Shown one piece after another: positions 10,654 through 21,534 of a DNA stretch of 64,000 nt. Position numbers and translations under genes: made by a program. The notes under the pieces are model-generated. The model did no database searches, had not been told where the DNA came from, and saw nothing but the letters and a program-made list of their open reading frames with translations. The stretch comes from Trematomus loennbergii (lineage: Eukaryota > Chordata > Actinopteri > Perciformes > Nototheniidae), in assembly GCA_012861695.1 (NCBI GenBank), contig JAAOOA010000613.1, positions 102,501 to 166,500 on the forward strand, in the 5' to 3' direction. Each line of letters starts with the position of its first letter. Position 1 is the first letter of the stretch.

Positions 10654-11392
10654 CAGAGGTGGGAAGTAGTGGAGTACAAATACTTCGTTACTGTACATTT
10701 TTCTGTATCAGTACTTTACTCCACTACTTATTTTTCTGACGACTTTTTTACTTTTACTTTTACTCTACTTTTGAACCAAATACCTGTACTTTCTACTTCT
10801 TACATTGTTGAACACAAATACCTGTACTTTCTACTTCTTACATTTTAACACAAATACCTGTACTTTCTACTTCTTACATTTTGAACACAAATACCTGTAC
10901 TTTCTACTTCTTACATTTTGAACACAAATACCTGTACTTTCTACTTCTTACATTTTAACACAAATACCTGTACTTTCTACTTCTTACATTTTGAACCCAA
11001 ATACCTGTACTTTCTACTTCTTACATTTTGAACACAAATCCTGTACTTTCTACTTCTTACATGTTGAACACAAATACCTGTACTTTCTACTTCTCACATT
11101 TTGAACACAAATACCTGTACTTTCTACTTCTTACATGTTGAACACAATACCTGTACTTTCTACTTCTTACATGTTGAACACAAATACCTGTACTTTCTAC
11201 TTCTTACATTTTGAACACAAATACCTGTACTTTCTACTTCTTACATTTTCCAAACAGGCTGGTTCCTTTAGTTTGAATGTGTGTTTGGTGGCATGATCAT
11301 TATTATTTAGAGTCATTGCGTGCCTATTGATTTGAACACGATCCGTGTATCCATCATTTCCTGGTCTTCTCTAAAGAAGAGGGACCAATGAA
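10654..11392 (+). mobile_element. hAT-A element, right-truncated, expanded minisatellite
   Basis: It starts with the terminus CAGAGGTGGGAAGTAGTGGA and follows the complete copy at 47068-47825 colinearly. That includes the block containing CCAAACAGGCTGGTT and ending with TCTTCTCTAAAGAAGAGGGA. It stops at about 11392, where the complete copy continues into its right arm. The right terminus is therefore lost. The main difference from the complete copy is the internal array, about 13 units here against about 6 there. hAT assignment rests on the 8-bp duplication seen at the complete copy. Confidence 0.82.
10771..11252. repeat. 36-38 bp minisatellite inside hAT-A, about 13 units
   Basis: The unit core is AATACCTGTACTTTCTACTT followed by CTTACATTTTGAACACA. 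Spacing between successive CCTGTACT motifs is 36-38 bp (for example 10783, 10821, 10857, 10894). Units differ by small indels, and one unit is missing TAC near 11038. Confidence 0.93.
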
Positions 11393-12489
11393 AGTTATAA
11401 AAAAACGACATCACGATCACATGAGTAAACGTCTACACTGCTAAGCTAAAGGCGGCTAATGTTAAGCATGATTACGTTTAATAGTACTAATGTGTTTATA
11501 ATAATAATAATACATTTTATTTAAAGAGCGCTTTTCTTGAAACTCAAAGACACTTTACAGAGTAAGAATTCATTCAAATGTAGTTAAAACAACACACTTG
11601 AAATATATAAAACACAGCATTAATTATATATGGAGGTCTCTCATTCCTTGTCTATTGAGCAGCTCGGCTCAACTGTTCACAAAAATTATTCAACCTTTCC
11701 GAGAAATAAGATATTGGAATGAATTCAAATGGTGCTTGTCTGTAAATGCCTAAAGAGATATTTATAGTATGAACAACATTAAAAAGTCCATCATCATGTT
11801 GTAAAAGTAATTGATTAGCTTTTAATCAAAATGGAGCATTTAAAACTGTCAACGTTTGCACCATGGCTACTACTGTCTACTTGAAGTATTTTAATGATTA
11901 TTTAAGAAAACATTGTGCTCGTACTCAGAGAAGGACAGCCAGTAACTCACTGCTAATTTCCAGAAAGCATTCTTATTATCATTATTTATCCTTGTAGCAG
12001 TTGTTGCTTACTGGCAGCTAGTATTCTGCTCAGGGAGCCGTGGTCATTACAGTGATTATCAGCAGGTGTGCACATCACAATTAGTGCGACTACATGAGGA
12101 CATGAGAATATTAAAGAGACCGCTGTGTCCACAGGAAATAAGCAGGACAGGAAAACTGCACATGTGCACTTCAAGTATCAAAACTACTCAACAAAATAAA
12201 GTGTTTATTACCTTAATCAGTGTGCAGACATTGTTTTTCTTCATATTTTCAAACGCAGTATCAAACTATTGAACGTTAATATCAAATTGGCTCAGAAATC
12301 ATTAACCAGATTGAACAATTATGGCTAAAGAACTGTAAACAACTTCTAATAAATGAGAAATGTAAATATCTGTATGAAACATGTCATACTTTGATACAAA
12401 AGTACCTTCTCAGATCATGAAAACAATCTTTGTTACAGATAAAACGTTTTGTTCATGATCACAGGGACTCTATTATGTTATTTTTAGTT
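11393..12489. other. Noncoding stretch, no gene recognised
   Basis: AT-rich with a short TAATAATAATAA run near 11498-11512. No gene or named repeat recognised. Confidence 0.45.
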
Positions 12490-12493
12490 TTAA

Positions 12494-13197
12494 AGGTCAC
12501 CTATCATGCTATTTTTAGGCAATAGCATAGGTCTCAGATATATACAAAAATATAAAAAACATGTCTATGAATTGTTTTGGTCAAAAAAACAAACAGATCA
12601 CCCATTCTAGCCATGCCTCATATCCCTCTATTTCTCTAGTTCCAAAGTGCTGATTCTGGGTATAAACAGGTCTCTTTTTAACTGAAATAAATAAGAGGGG
12701 GCGGAGCTTCTGCTGGCTCATGCGGGACCTGGCAGATATCTGTCTAAAATGCTGCGGTGATGAAACGCAAGGATTATTAGATCAAGGATTATTTCTGAAA
12801 CAGTATGGAGCTCAAAGGCTTTCTCTCTTGCCGGTTATACCACAAGGTGAGTTCCTTTTTATTTCCTGCTTCTTCACACACATGCTCTCCAGTACAGGTT
12901 AGCTCCGAGTGTTAGCGATGCTAATGTAAACACCGACCATATTACGTCCAAAAAAGTCGGGCATTGTTTCTGATAGCAACGTTTCTGATAGTGCTGTGGG
13001 TCTGCATTGCCAATATGACGTCATATCGGACGCAAATCTGGATCAGCTCCGTTGTAACCCCGTTTTTAGAGATTTGGGTACGGAGGAAAAGAGAGAGGGT
13101 TTTATTTTCTGCCGCTGCGTGAGTTCCCTGACACACCGGGGACACATGTTTATGTATAAAAGACATCACAAAGTGCATTTTGCATGATAGGTCCCCT
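12494..13197 (+). mobile_element. TTAA-A' MITE (long subfamily), copy 1
   Basis: About 704 bp, flanked by TTAA (12490-12493 and 13198-13201). The left terminus AGGTCACCTATCATGC and right terminus GCATGATAGGTCCCCT are inverted repeats of the TTAA-A type. The right ~140 bp is shared with TTAA-A (GAGTTCCCTG, CACCGGGGACACAT and TGCATTTTGCATGATAGG). The interior differs: it has GGGGCGGAGCTT, a block with ATTATTTCTGAAACAGTATGG, and a full CRE core TGACGTCA at 13016-13023. The copy at 51773 is colinear. Nonautonomous, no transposase. Confidence 0.85.
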
Positions 13198-13201
13198 TTA
13201 A

Positions 13202-14594
13202 TGTGTACCTTAAAAAACTATTTATTTGTAAACTAAGAGGAGACAGATATCCCACTCAGTCACAAGTAAATCCTGCAGGTCTCGACCTTTCTTTTTGTCG
13301 TTGTTTTTAATTAAACTAGTCTTATCTCACACTGGACGGTAACTTTGATTCATGTATTTTATACCTGTGTTATTATGTTTATTGATTATGTTCGCTTTGC
13401 CTTGCCTAAATACAAATATTCGACTGCAGCCATGGGATTTTTTAACTGTTTCAAAGGAACAGTTGTTGTATAAATACTATACGTCATGTGAAATATTGGA
13501 TAAATCCTATTTGGCACTTATAGGACTCTGCACAAGCCTCATGTTGTTTCAGTACACGTTATTTAAGAGGGGAGTTTACATTGAGATCAGGAGGAGCCAG
13601 ATCGTGTTGTTTTTGGATGTTTGGGAGTACATTAAATCCATGATGGATCATTTTGAAAATCCACTTTGAAAGTAATTAGGACTTTAAATGATTTTTCTAC
13701 CGCCAAAAAATATCGTAAGCCTGTTTGAATTGGGCTAACACAGTCATCATTTAAATGTATCTTGTAAATGAGTGTATGTATGCTCATTCTTTAACTGAAA
13801 TGTACAGTTTATTGTAGACATAGTGAATCTACATCATCCTGTCATGTTTTATTTGATGGAGGCGCAATAACAGTATATATTTCTACATGTAAATCCGTGT
13901 TATAAGCTGTTATATTGGTCATATGCACAGATAGACAGGCGATAAGTGAGAAACTAACACTTTTACCTCCAGTGGTTTTCACTAGTTTCCCCAAAAGGAT
14001 ACATAGCACCCTGGAATAAGTCTTCAAACTCCTGTACGTGTTTTACAGATCTCCACTGGAGTACACTGTGTTCCTCCGCACATATACGAGACACACAGAC
14101 TTTGCACATCGCCTCAAGTGTTACTTTCCTTTTGCCGCTCTCAACCAAAGGTGCAAGACACTTTGGTTTGTGAGGTCAGGTGCTAAATATATGACGCAGA
14201 GCAGATACTCCAGAGAGGATGGAGAAATCTTCAACAGACAGTCACACTTCATAGAGTTTTCTTGAGACTTTATTGCCAAATATCTGAGTTAAGTTCATGT
14301 TAGGGTTACGATGGTATGGCATCTTACGTTCCTGTGAGAAATGATCACAGTGTTTATTAAGAAAATGCACATTGTTGTACATTCTTATAAAAAAACACTA
14401 AGACATACAGGGTCATGGCATTGTCAGGTCAAATGTTTACGCATATAACATTATATCAAAAATACGAATAACTATACTGACTTTTTTATAGATTAGTCCA
14501 GTTGTACAAATGTTCCATGCCACTGAAATGTATTAAATCCCTATATTGTAAACATGATCTAATTAACGTCACGTTTTCGTTAGTGTACAGAAGA
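13202..14594. other. Noncoding stretch, no gene recognised
   Basis: Open frames here, for example 13352-13669 (+), have no recognisable domain and no splice context. No repeat family recognised. Confidence 0.4.
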
Positions 14595-15484
14595 TTAGGA
14601 AATTCGCATTCACACCTAATAGTCCGCTTCTCTGGTGCGCACCAGACGACAGTTTGTTACATTGTTTCATTTTTCAGAAGGTTTGCGTTCACACGGGCAA
14701 AACTCAAACGGACTATAAACTTAAACACAAGTCATGTGCTCGGAAATGCTGTTCAACCATTGGTCAGACATTAAGGGGGTAAAACCGCAAATCCTGGCAA
14801 TTTCTACCGGAGCCTCCGCCATGGAGCATCAGCACTTTCGGCAGGTTATTTTCATGCTGCTGTTAATCTGGAGATCAACAGACTCTAGCGGCCCGCGCAT
14901 ATGATTATATAATAAGACAACGTCCATTAAAAAACATTATAACACATATAATGTCAACTCCTGAACAACAACAAAAGGTCGCGTTTTATCCAGTTTGTAC
15001 ACAACGATGGAGAAACTTAACAAGCAGCAGTGGTCCACTGAAGAGACCAGCTACCTACTGGGAATCTGGTCTTCCGAAGAGGTAGAGGAAGCTGGAGCAC
15101 AATCGGCCATTGTTGTTGTTGTCGGTGTGAGCTGTGAGGGGTTTCCGCGCAGTTTGGCTTTATGAAGCAGGCACGCAAACGGTTACATCATGACGCAAAC
15201 GATGACGCAATGACGCAGCACCAGTCGGACTCTGGGCGGTGTGAAAAGAGCCGGAGCTAAACCGAAGAACCGGTTCTGAACCTGAAAAGCTCTAGCACAG
15301 AGCTTGAACCGGAGTTGTGTTGGTGTGAATGAGGTATTTTAGACGGACCAGAGTCCGGTTGTTTAGTTCACTTCAGAGGTCTCGGACTGCGTTCACACCA
15401 ACCCAAACGAATGGCACCAAGCGGGTAAACGCACCGGGGTTCTATTCAACCGGACTGTACAAGGCTGGTGTGAATGCGACCTAA
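14595..15484. mobile_element. MITE with GCATTCACACC inverted termini
   Basis: The left end TTAGGAAATTCGCATTCACACC has core TCGCATTCACACC. The right end GGTGTGAATGCGACCTAAA is its inverted complement, about 13-17 matching bases. The interior is rich in paired motifs (GGTGCGCACCAGACG, TTGCGTTCACACGG, GCGTTCACACCAACCCAAAC), consistent with subterminal repeats. The flanks do not give a clear duplication, so superfamily is open; PIF/Harbinger or hAT are possible. It contains a short CpG-rich part with an ATGGAGAAACTTAACAAGC-type open start at 15007, which I do not regard as a gene. Confidence 0.6.
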
Positions 15485-15654
15485 AACTGTTATAAATTCT
15501 TATTAATAAAAAAAAAACTAAGGCATGCCAGTGTAACTATACTGACTTATAAAATAGTTATTGTTGTTTTTTTTAATGAGTAAATGAATACACATTTTCC
15601 CCCCAAAACATTTTTCTCAGAGGATTAAAACCATCTTTGACATTTTTTGTTTGT

Positions 15655-16212
15655 TTCCATAAAAGTAATCTTGTACTTGAGTAAAAGTAGAAGTACTCAG
15701 ATCTTGTACTTGAGTAAAAGTAGAAGTACTCAGATCTTGTACTTGAGTAAAAGTAGAAGTACCAGAGTGTAGGAATACTCTGTTTCAGTAAAAGTCCTGC
15801 ATTCAAAATGTTCCTCAAGTAAAAGTAGAAAAGTAGTATCATCAAAATATAGTGAAAGTAGCGACAGTAAAAGTAGTCATTGTGCAGATTGATCCATTTC
15901 AGAATAATATATGATATGTTTTATAATGATTGATCATGAAGTGTTCTCAAAGCTGGTAAAGGTGCAGCTAGTTTGAATGACTTTGTATACTGCAGGGTAG
16001 CTTGTGAATTTACTCCAGGTGGAACTAAAGTCTGATTTAACACTTGATTATATTTCACATCATTCATCCACATCTGTAAAGTAACTAAAGGTATTAAATA
16101 CATGTAGTGGAGAGAAAGTACACCATTTACCTCTGAATTGTAGTGGCACAAGTATCTCAAAATGGTACTTAAGTACAGTATTTGAGTAAATGTACTATAC
16201 TTTACACCACTG
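15655..16212 (-). mobile_element. hAT-B element, copy 1 (truncated)
   Basis: On the minus strand it starts CAGTGGTGTAAAGTATAGTA at 16212, followed by ATTTGAGTAAATGTACT-type and ACTTAAGTACCATTTTGAGA motifs characteristic of a very common teleost hAT MITE. The opposite end is replaced by a short 33-bp tandem repeat (about three units, 15667-15763; core CTTGAGTAAAAGTAGAAGTA). No clear 8-bp duplication because one terminus is missing. A diverged + strand copy is at 36301-37047. Confidence 0.65.
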
Positions 16213-16561
16213 TGAAGGATCTTTGAGCAAATCCTAAAATGATGCTTTTTTTGGACACCAACAATCAAAAACCACATCACATCAGTTGTTATTTCCTACC
16301 TTTATCCAGGGCTAAACCAAACAACAGCCCTTGTCTTGGTGTGTGTGAGAAACCTGGTGGTGGAAGGTGAAAGCCTCCATTCACAGCCTGACACTTCCTC
16401 TGTGGCAGCAGGGTGACCTTGACAAGAGAGGCGAGGCGTCGAGTTAGGGGGAAGAAAGGATGGAGGAAGAAAGGATGGGGGAGGAGACGCTGCCCTCCGC
16501 TCTGTCTGTCAGGCTGTTATCAATGGGGAGGGCAGCGAGAAAAGACACAGACAGTGACAGA
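16213..16561. other. Noncoding spacer
   Basis: A purine-rich stretch (16440-16490, GGAAGAAAGGATGGGGGAGG) lies between two transposons. No gene recognised. Confidence 0.4.
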
Positions 16562-16906
16562 CAGAGATGGCAAAAGTACACACATCCTTTACTCAAGTAG
16601 AAGTACAGATACTTGTGTTTAAAAATACTCTAGTAAAAGTAGAAGTACTGACTAAACTTCTTTACTCAAGTAAAAGTAAAGAGGGCTTTGAAATGTACTT
16701 AAGTAAAAAGTACCCATAACTAGCAGCTGTTTTAAAGAGTACCTGACCTCCCTTTATATTAATAGAACAATAATGTCATTGTTAGCTAATGAATGTTTCC
16801 ATGCTGAACAACGGCAACATGACAACGTTTTCATTGGTCCCTCTTCTTTAGAGAAGACCAGGAAATGATGGATACACGGATCGTGTTCAAATCAATAGGC
16901 ACGTAA

Positions 16907-18752
16907 CACTAGGAATATGTGGGCGGGACTAAGGACAATGACTGACTACAAAGGAGCAGCGGGGGGTGCTGCGGGAGTGTCTGCGTGCGCATCTCTCCCA
17001 GATGAGCTGAACAGTTTTTTTGCACGCTTTGAGAGCAGCCGGCTGTGGAGGTACAGAGGGACCAGGAGCTACACTGCCCTTTTGTTTTAAATAGGGCAGA
17101 TGTGTGTAAATCCTTTAAAAGGGTTAACCCACACAAGGCTCCTGGACCTGATGGCATCCCTGGCCGTGTTCTCAGGGTGTGTGCAGTTCAGCTGGCAGAG
17201 GTGTTCACAGACATCTTCAACAGGTCCCTGCTGCAGTCTGTAGTCCCCACATGTTTAAACACTCCACCATCGTTCCTGTCCCCAAAAAGACAATCATCAC
17301 CTGCCCCAACGACTACCGCCCAGTAGCACTCACCTCCACATAATGAAGTGCTTTGAGCGGTTAGTCAAATCATTCATCACCTCCTCCCTCCCTGAATCTC
17401 TGGACCCCCTGCAGTTTGCCTACAGAGCAAACAGGTCCACAGACGACGCCATAGCCCTCACCCTCCACACTGCCCTCTCACACCTGGACCCGAAGAACAG
17501 GAACACATATGTGAGAATGCTGTTCATTGACTACAGTTCAGCATTCAATACCATTGTGCCCTCCAAGCTGGCCATCAAGCTCAGAGACCTCGGGCTCAAC
17601 AGCGCCCTCTGTGACTGGATCCTGAACTTCCTGACGGGCAGACCCCAGGCAGTGCGGGTGGGAAACATCACATCCTCCACCCTGATTCTCAACACCGGTG
17701 CCCCTCAAGGCTGCGTGCTCAGCCCTCTCCTCTACTCCCTGTTCACCCACGACTGCGTGGCCACACACAGCTCCAACACCATCGTGAAGTTTGCTGATGA
17801 CACGACCGTCATCGGCCAGATCACAGACGATGACGAGACGGCGTACAGAGAGGAGGTCGAAAACCTGACATCTTGGTGCCAGGATAACAACCTCCATCTC
17901 AACATCAGCAAAACAAAGGAGCTGATTGTGGATTACAGGAAGCAGCAGGGAGAGGGACACGCCCCCATCGCCATCAATGGGACTACGGTGGAGAGAGTCA
18001 AAAGCTTCAGGTTCCTTGGGGTCCACATCACTGAGGACCTGACATGGTCTCTTCACACCACCACCATCACCAAGAAAGCTCGACAGCGGCTCTTCTTCCT
18101 CCGCAGGTTGAGGAGGTTCAAAATGGATTCCAGGATACTCTGCAACTTCTACAGGTGCACGATAGAGAGTATCCTCACTGGCAGCATGACGGCCTGGTAC
18201 GGCAGCTGCACCGACCTCGATCGTAAGGCTTTACAGAGGGTGGTGAAAACTGCACAGCACATCACCAGGACGGAGCTGCCATCCATGGAGGACCTTTACT
18301 CCCAGCGGCTCAGGAAGAAATCACTACGGATTATCAAAGACCCCCATCACCCCAGCCACAAACTGTTCTTTCTGTTGCCGTCTGGCAGACGTTACCGCAG
18401 CATCCTGGCAAGGACAAGAAGATTCGGAGACAGTTTCTTCCCGCGGGCAGTGAGACTGTTAAAAAATTGAACTGTTGAAACAACATCAAACATTCATCTG
18501 CTACTCAGTAGTATGTATCTAATACCTAATATATATATATCATTCCAATAACTTGTATATAGACTCGTACTGCACTATTCCACATCATAACTTTATTTCA
18601 TTTTATAACTATTATTATTTTTGTATTGCTCTGCTCTTATTGTTATTATGTTATTATGTTGCATTGTTGGAGAAGCCTGTGACATAAGATTTTCAACTAC
18701 ATAATTACTCTGTAGCTATGTCAGATTGACAATAAAGAACCTTGAACCTTGA
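16907..18752 (+). mobile_element. 5'-truncated Rex1/Babar- or L2-like LINE
   Basis: The insertion boundaries come from the uninterrupted hAT-A copies at 11.3 and 47.48 kb. The target GGCACGCAATGACTC is split, with a 6-bp direct repeat ACGTAA (16901-16906) and ACGCAA (18753-18758). The element holds an RT-coding region and a 3' UTR ending GACAATAAAGAACC then CTTGAACCTTGAA, a short tandem tail typical of these LINEs in fish. Only about 1.85 kb is present, so the endonuclease region is lost. The motif SSAFNT and the LFFLRRL segment resemble Rex1, but clade should be settled by phylogeny. Confidence 0.85.
16935..18470 (+). pseudogene. Broken LINE reverse transcriptase ORF
   Basis: The reverse transcriptase would copy LINE RNA at a nicked genomic target. 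Three frame segments can be joined by eye. 16935-17045 contains [13 protein letters not shown]. 17045-17326 contains [15 protein letters not shown]. 17343-18470 is a 375-codon segment with the catalytic core. In that last segment I see motif A FIDYSSAF with Asp63, motif [14 protein letters not shown] at about 118-130, motif C FADD at about 150-153, and [12 protein letters not shown] further on. Apparent single-base losses near 17250 and at the TAATGA around 17341-17346 shift the frame, and the N-terminal endonuclease is missing. It is therefore not functional despite retaining active-site aspartates. Confidence 0.88.
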
Positions 18753-19176
18753 ACGCAATGACTCTAAATAATAATGATCACGCCACCAAACACACATTCA
18801 AACTAAAGGAACCAGCCTGTTTGGAAAATGTAACAAGTAGAAAGTACAGGTACTTGGGTTCAAAATGTAAGAAGTAGAAAGTACAGCTATTTGTGTTCAG
18901 AATGTAAGAAGTAGAAAGTACAGGTTGTTCAGCATGGAAACATTCATTAGCTAACAATGACATTATTGTTCTATTAATATAAAGGGAGGTCAGGTACTCT
19001 TTAAAACAGCTGGTAGTTATGGGTACTTTTTTAAGTACATTTCAAAAACCATACTTCTTTACTTCTACTTGAGTAAAGAACTTTAATCAGTACTTCTACT
19101 TTTACCAGAGTATTTTTAAACACGAGTATCTGTACTTCTACCTGAGTAAAGGATGTGTGTACTTTTGCCATCTCTG

Positions 19177-19865
19177 AGAATAACAGCAGAGAGGAGGTAA
19201 GAAAGGAAAAGGGGGGGGTTGAGGATAGATGGCGGCAGGAAAGGTGTCTCTGGGAGATGGAGACCATGCAGGGTCGAAGGATGCTGTTTGTCCTCGTGAT
19301 GCCTTCGCTGTCAGCCCCACGGTAATGAAGTAAAATGAGGCCACACGCTCCGGAGAGCACGGGGAAGAAGTGGACGATCACTGGTGGCCGGGAGGAAAAG
19401 AGAGCAACAAAGAAGAGGGTCTGAAGGTGATTGACAGAGCGCAGGAGTGCTGGCTCAGTCAATCAATAACTTCTGTTCCTCTGGAGAAAAAGCCCCCTCT
19501 CCGGCCTCATCAGCGAACCCCCATCTCTGACCTGACAGGAGCCTCTTTCCATGTGTCATCGCACTGAAAGGAAAAGTCACCTTCTTCTGTAGTTTAATGG
19601 GATTCCTTAATAATGGGGAGATCTGGGAGCAACAAAAGAGACCTGGGCTTTTCATTCTTTAATGGAGCTGCTGCTGGTTTGCTGTCGGAGAGCCAGAAAA
19701 GACTTGGAGAAGCTTTCCTTATTCATACTGTAGGGCGCTGGATCGAGGACAAGGTGACAGGGACGCAGAGGCAATGCGGTGACACAATGTGGCTTTTGTC
19801 AGGATATAATACTTGAGTTAACTAACAAAGAGTAGGAGGTTCATCGCAGACAGGCGTCTATTTTC
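19177..19865. other. Noncoding stretch, no gene recognised
   Basis: Mixed-composition sequence with overlapping open frames on both strands and no domain. It could be conserved noncoding DNA; not testable here. Confidence 0.4.
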
Positions 19866-20100
19866 AAGAGATTCAAGATTCAAAGGTTTTATTGTCATAT
19901 GCACAAAGCTACAGTGTAGAAATGGCAATGAAATTCTTCTGACCTGAGCTGCTCCAATGCGACATATATAATAAAATAGCATTGCAAAAAGTCTATATAC
20001 ATGTCAATAGGATATGGGATATGTACAAGAACAGAGTATGACATTAAATAATGTAAATTAAGACACACTTAATTAATTTATATGGTCAACAAGTCATACA
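19866..20100 (-). mobile_element. LINE 3' end fragment
   Basis: Read on the minus strand, the sequence ends GACAATAAAACCTTTGAATC TTGAATC, a 3' terminus with AATAAA and a short tandem tail like that of the LINE at 18752. Upstream is a degraded 3' UTR (GAATTTCATTGCCATTTCTA). No coding left; the inner boundary is approximate. Confidence 0.55.
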
Positions 20101-20915
20101 TTTGTTACATTAGTTGGCCATTCAATACTACTTTGTTATCAGATCAAGACTGACATTGTTCCTTCATTACAGCAGCAATATCAACCAGGACAAATACCAA
20201 GACAAGATACAAGAAATTAGACATTTACATTACATGAAATCACTGAAGACAACATGCTTCAGTGATTTCCTCTCAATGCTTATTCAGGAGTTGACCTATA
20301 GGTTGGCAGATATGGAACAGCTGGTTATCTCTATGATGGACGTCCATTCACATTAAATGTTATGCAATTTGTCCACTATATGGATTAGATCTGCAAATAC
20401 TTCAAACCTTGGTAGGATACAGTCAGTATTGATTTGGTAATTTGCAGCACAATTGATGAAGACTTTGAGAATACAAGCGGGAAAAATAAATTACGTAATC
20501 TTAGCGTTGAGATAGGACCTGCTTGATGTATGATATGGTATGATGGTTTGATATGAAGAATTTAGGTGGAAATGTCAAAAACATTAGACAATCATTATTA
20601 TTATACAACTTTGAAAGGTTCCCAAATGGTTCCCAATAACAAGAAAGAAAGAAAGAAATGTATATAAAATCCTCAAAACTACAACACATCATATAATACA
20701 GGTTGATCAGTTTATCAGCGAAAAATAACCTCTTCATCCCTCAAAGTAAGAACAGATCAACCAAGTCAGATCTGTACAACACTAAGGAAGTAATTACATG
20801 TACCAAAACATTTCTTATGTTTCGCCGAACAACATATGCCCACCAGAAAGATGCATGTCATTTTAAAAAGTGACCAAGCAATGCAACTCCACTACTAATC
20901 TAGACCCTCCCATAT
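20101..20915. other. Noncoding stretch, no gene recognised
   Basis: AT-rich, with a short GAAA run near 20642. No element or gene recognised. Confidence 0.45.
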
Positions 20916-21534
20916 CAGGGGTGTCAAACTCAATTTCATCTCGGGCCACATTAGCATCATGGTTGCACTCAAAGGGACAGTTTTAAATATAAGACTATAT
21001 AAAAATACATATATAAATATTTAATATATAAAATAATGTATTATATTACATTATTGCCTCTGCATTGGATTATTATCGGATAGGGTATAACTTCATAATT
21101 AACTACGTCTGAAAGCAGAAGTCTAGGGCAAATAATTGCAAGTCTCTTCAGTGAGATTGTCACAAAATGATTTAAAAAAAAAAAAAAAATCGTGAAAAAA
21201 AAGAAAAAAGTCCAATTTGAGATGCATTGTGGGACATGTAGTTTATGGGCAACGTGCTTCTGTAAATCGGCATGTAACCGTATAATAAACATTACATTAC
21301 ATGTTAGATGCTTTTATCCAAAGCGACTTACATACTCAATACTGTGGACAATTCCCACAGGAGCAATTTGGGGTGAAGTGTCTCAGGGACACAACGACAT
21401 GCTGACTGCAGTGGGGTTTGAACCTGTGACCACCTGATCTGAACATATTATATTCTTTGCAAGCTCTTGTGGGGCCAAAGAAAATGAAGTCACGGGCCGG
21501 ATTTGGCCCCTGGGCCTTGAGTTTGACACCCCTG
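20916..21534. mobile_element. hAT-D element with internal SINE
   Basis: Perfect 16-bp inverted termini CAGGGGTGTCAAACTC / GAGTTTGACACCCCTG bound 619 bp, with subterminal motifs TCGGGCCACATTAGCAT and CGGGCCGGATTTGGCCCC. This is a widespread vertebrate hAT MITE type. Adjacent 8-bp flanks do not match; an imperfect 17-18 bp similarity (ATCTAGACCCTCCCATAT against ATCTAGATCTACCATAT) flanks it instead. A SINE lies at 21289-21442, and a second family member is at 49089-50339. Confidence 0.8.
21289..21442 (-). mobile_element. 5'-truncated tRNA-derived SINE
   Basis: Same SINE as 7069-7257. It keeps the L2-like tail (GCTTTTATCCAAAGCGACTT as read on +), the body, and box B (complement of GGGTTTGAACC). 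It lacks the box A end, so it is 5'-truncated. It sits inside hAT-D, so it arrived later than the hAT insertion. Confidence 0.72.

Larger units (their letters stand above)
16562..19176. mobile_element. Head-to-head fused hAT-A element with nested LINE
   Basis: Both outer ends are the same (right) terminus of hAT-A: CAGAGATGGCAAAAGTACAC at 16562 and its inverse ending GCCATCTCTG at 19176. From 16562 to 16906, and again from 18753 to about 18924, the sequence is hAT-A reversed, including three 37-bp minisatellite units. At about 18925 it switches abruptly to forward orientation (TTGTTCAGCATGGAAACATT) and runs to a second right end. The 8-bp flanks (GTGACAGA and AGAATAAC) do not match, as expected if two copies recombined. 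The LINE at 16907-18752 is inserted in the reversed half. Confidence 0.8.

Noticed and set aside
13352..13669. 105-codon plus-strand frame with hydrophobic start
   Set aside because: The hydrophobic N-terminus arises in AT-rich DNA; no family resemblance or promoter context.
17538..18056. 172-codon minus-strand frame
   Set aside because: It is the antisense shadow of the LINE reverse transcriptase.
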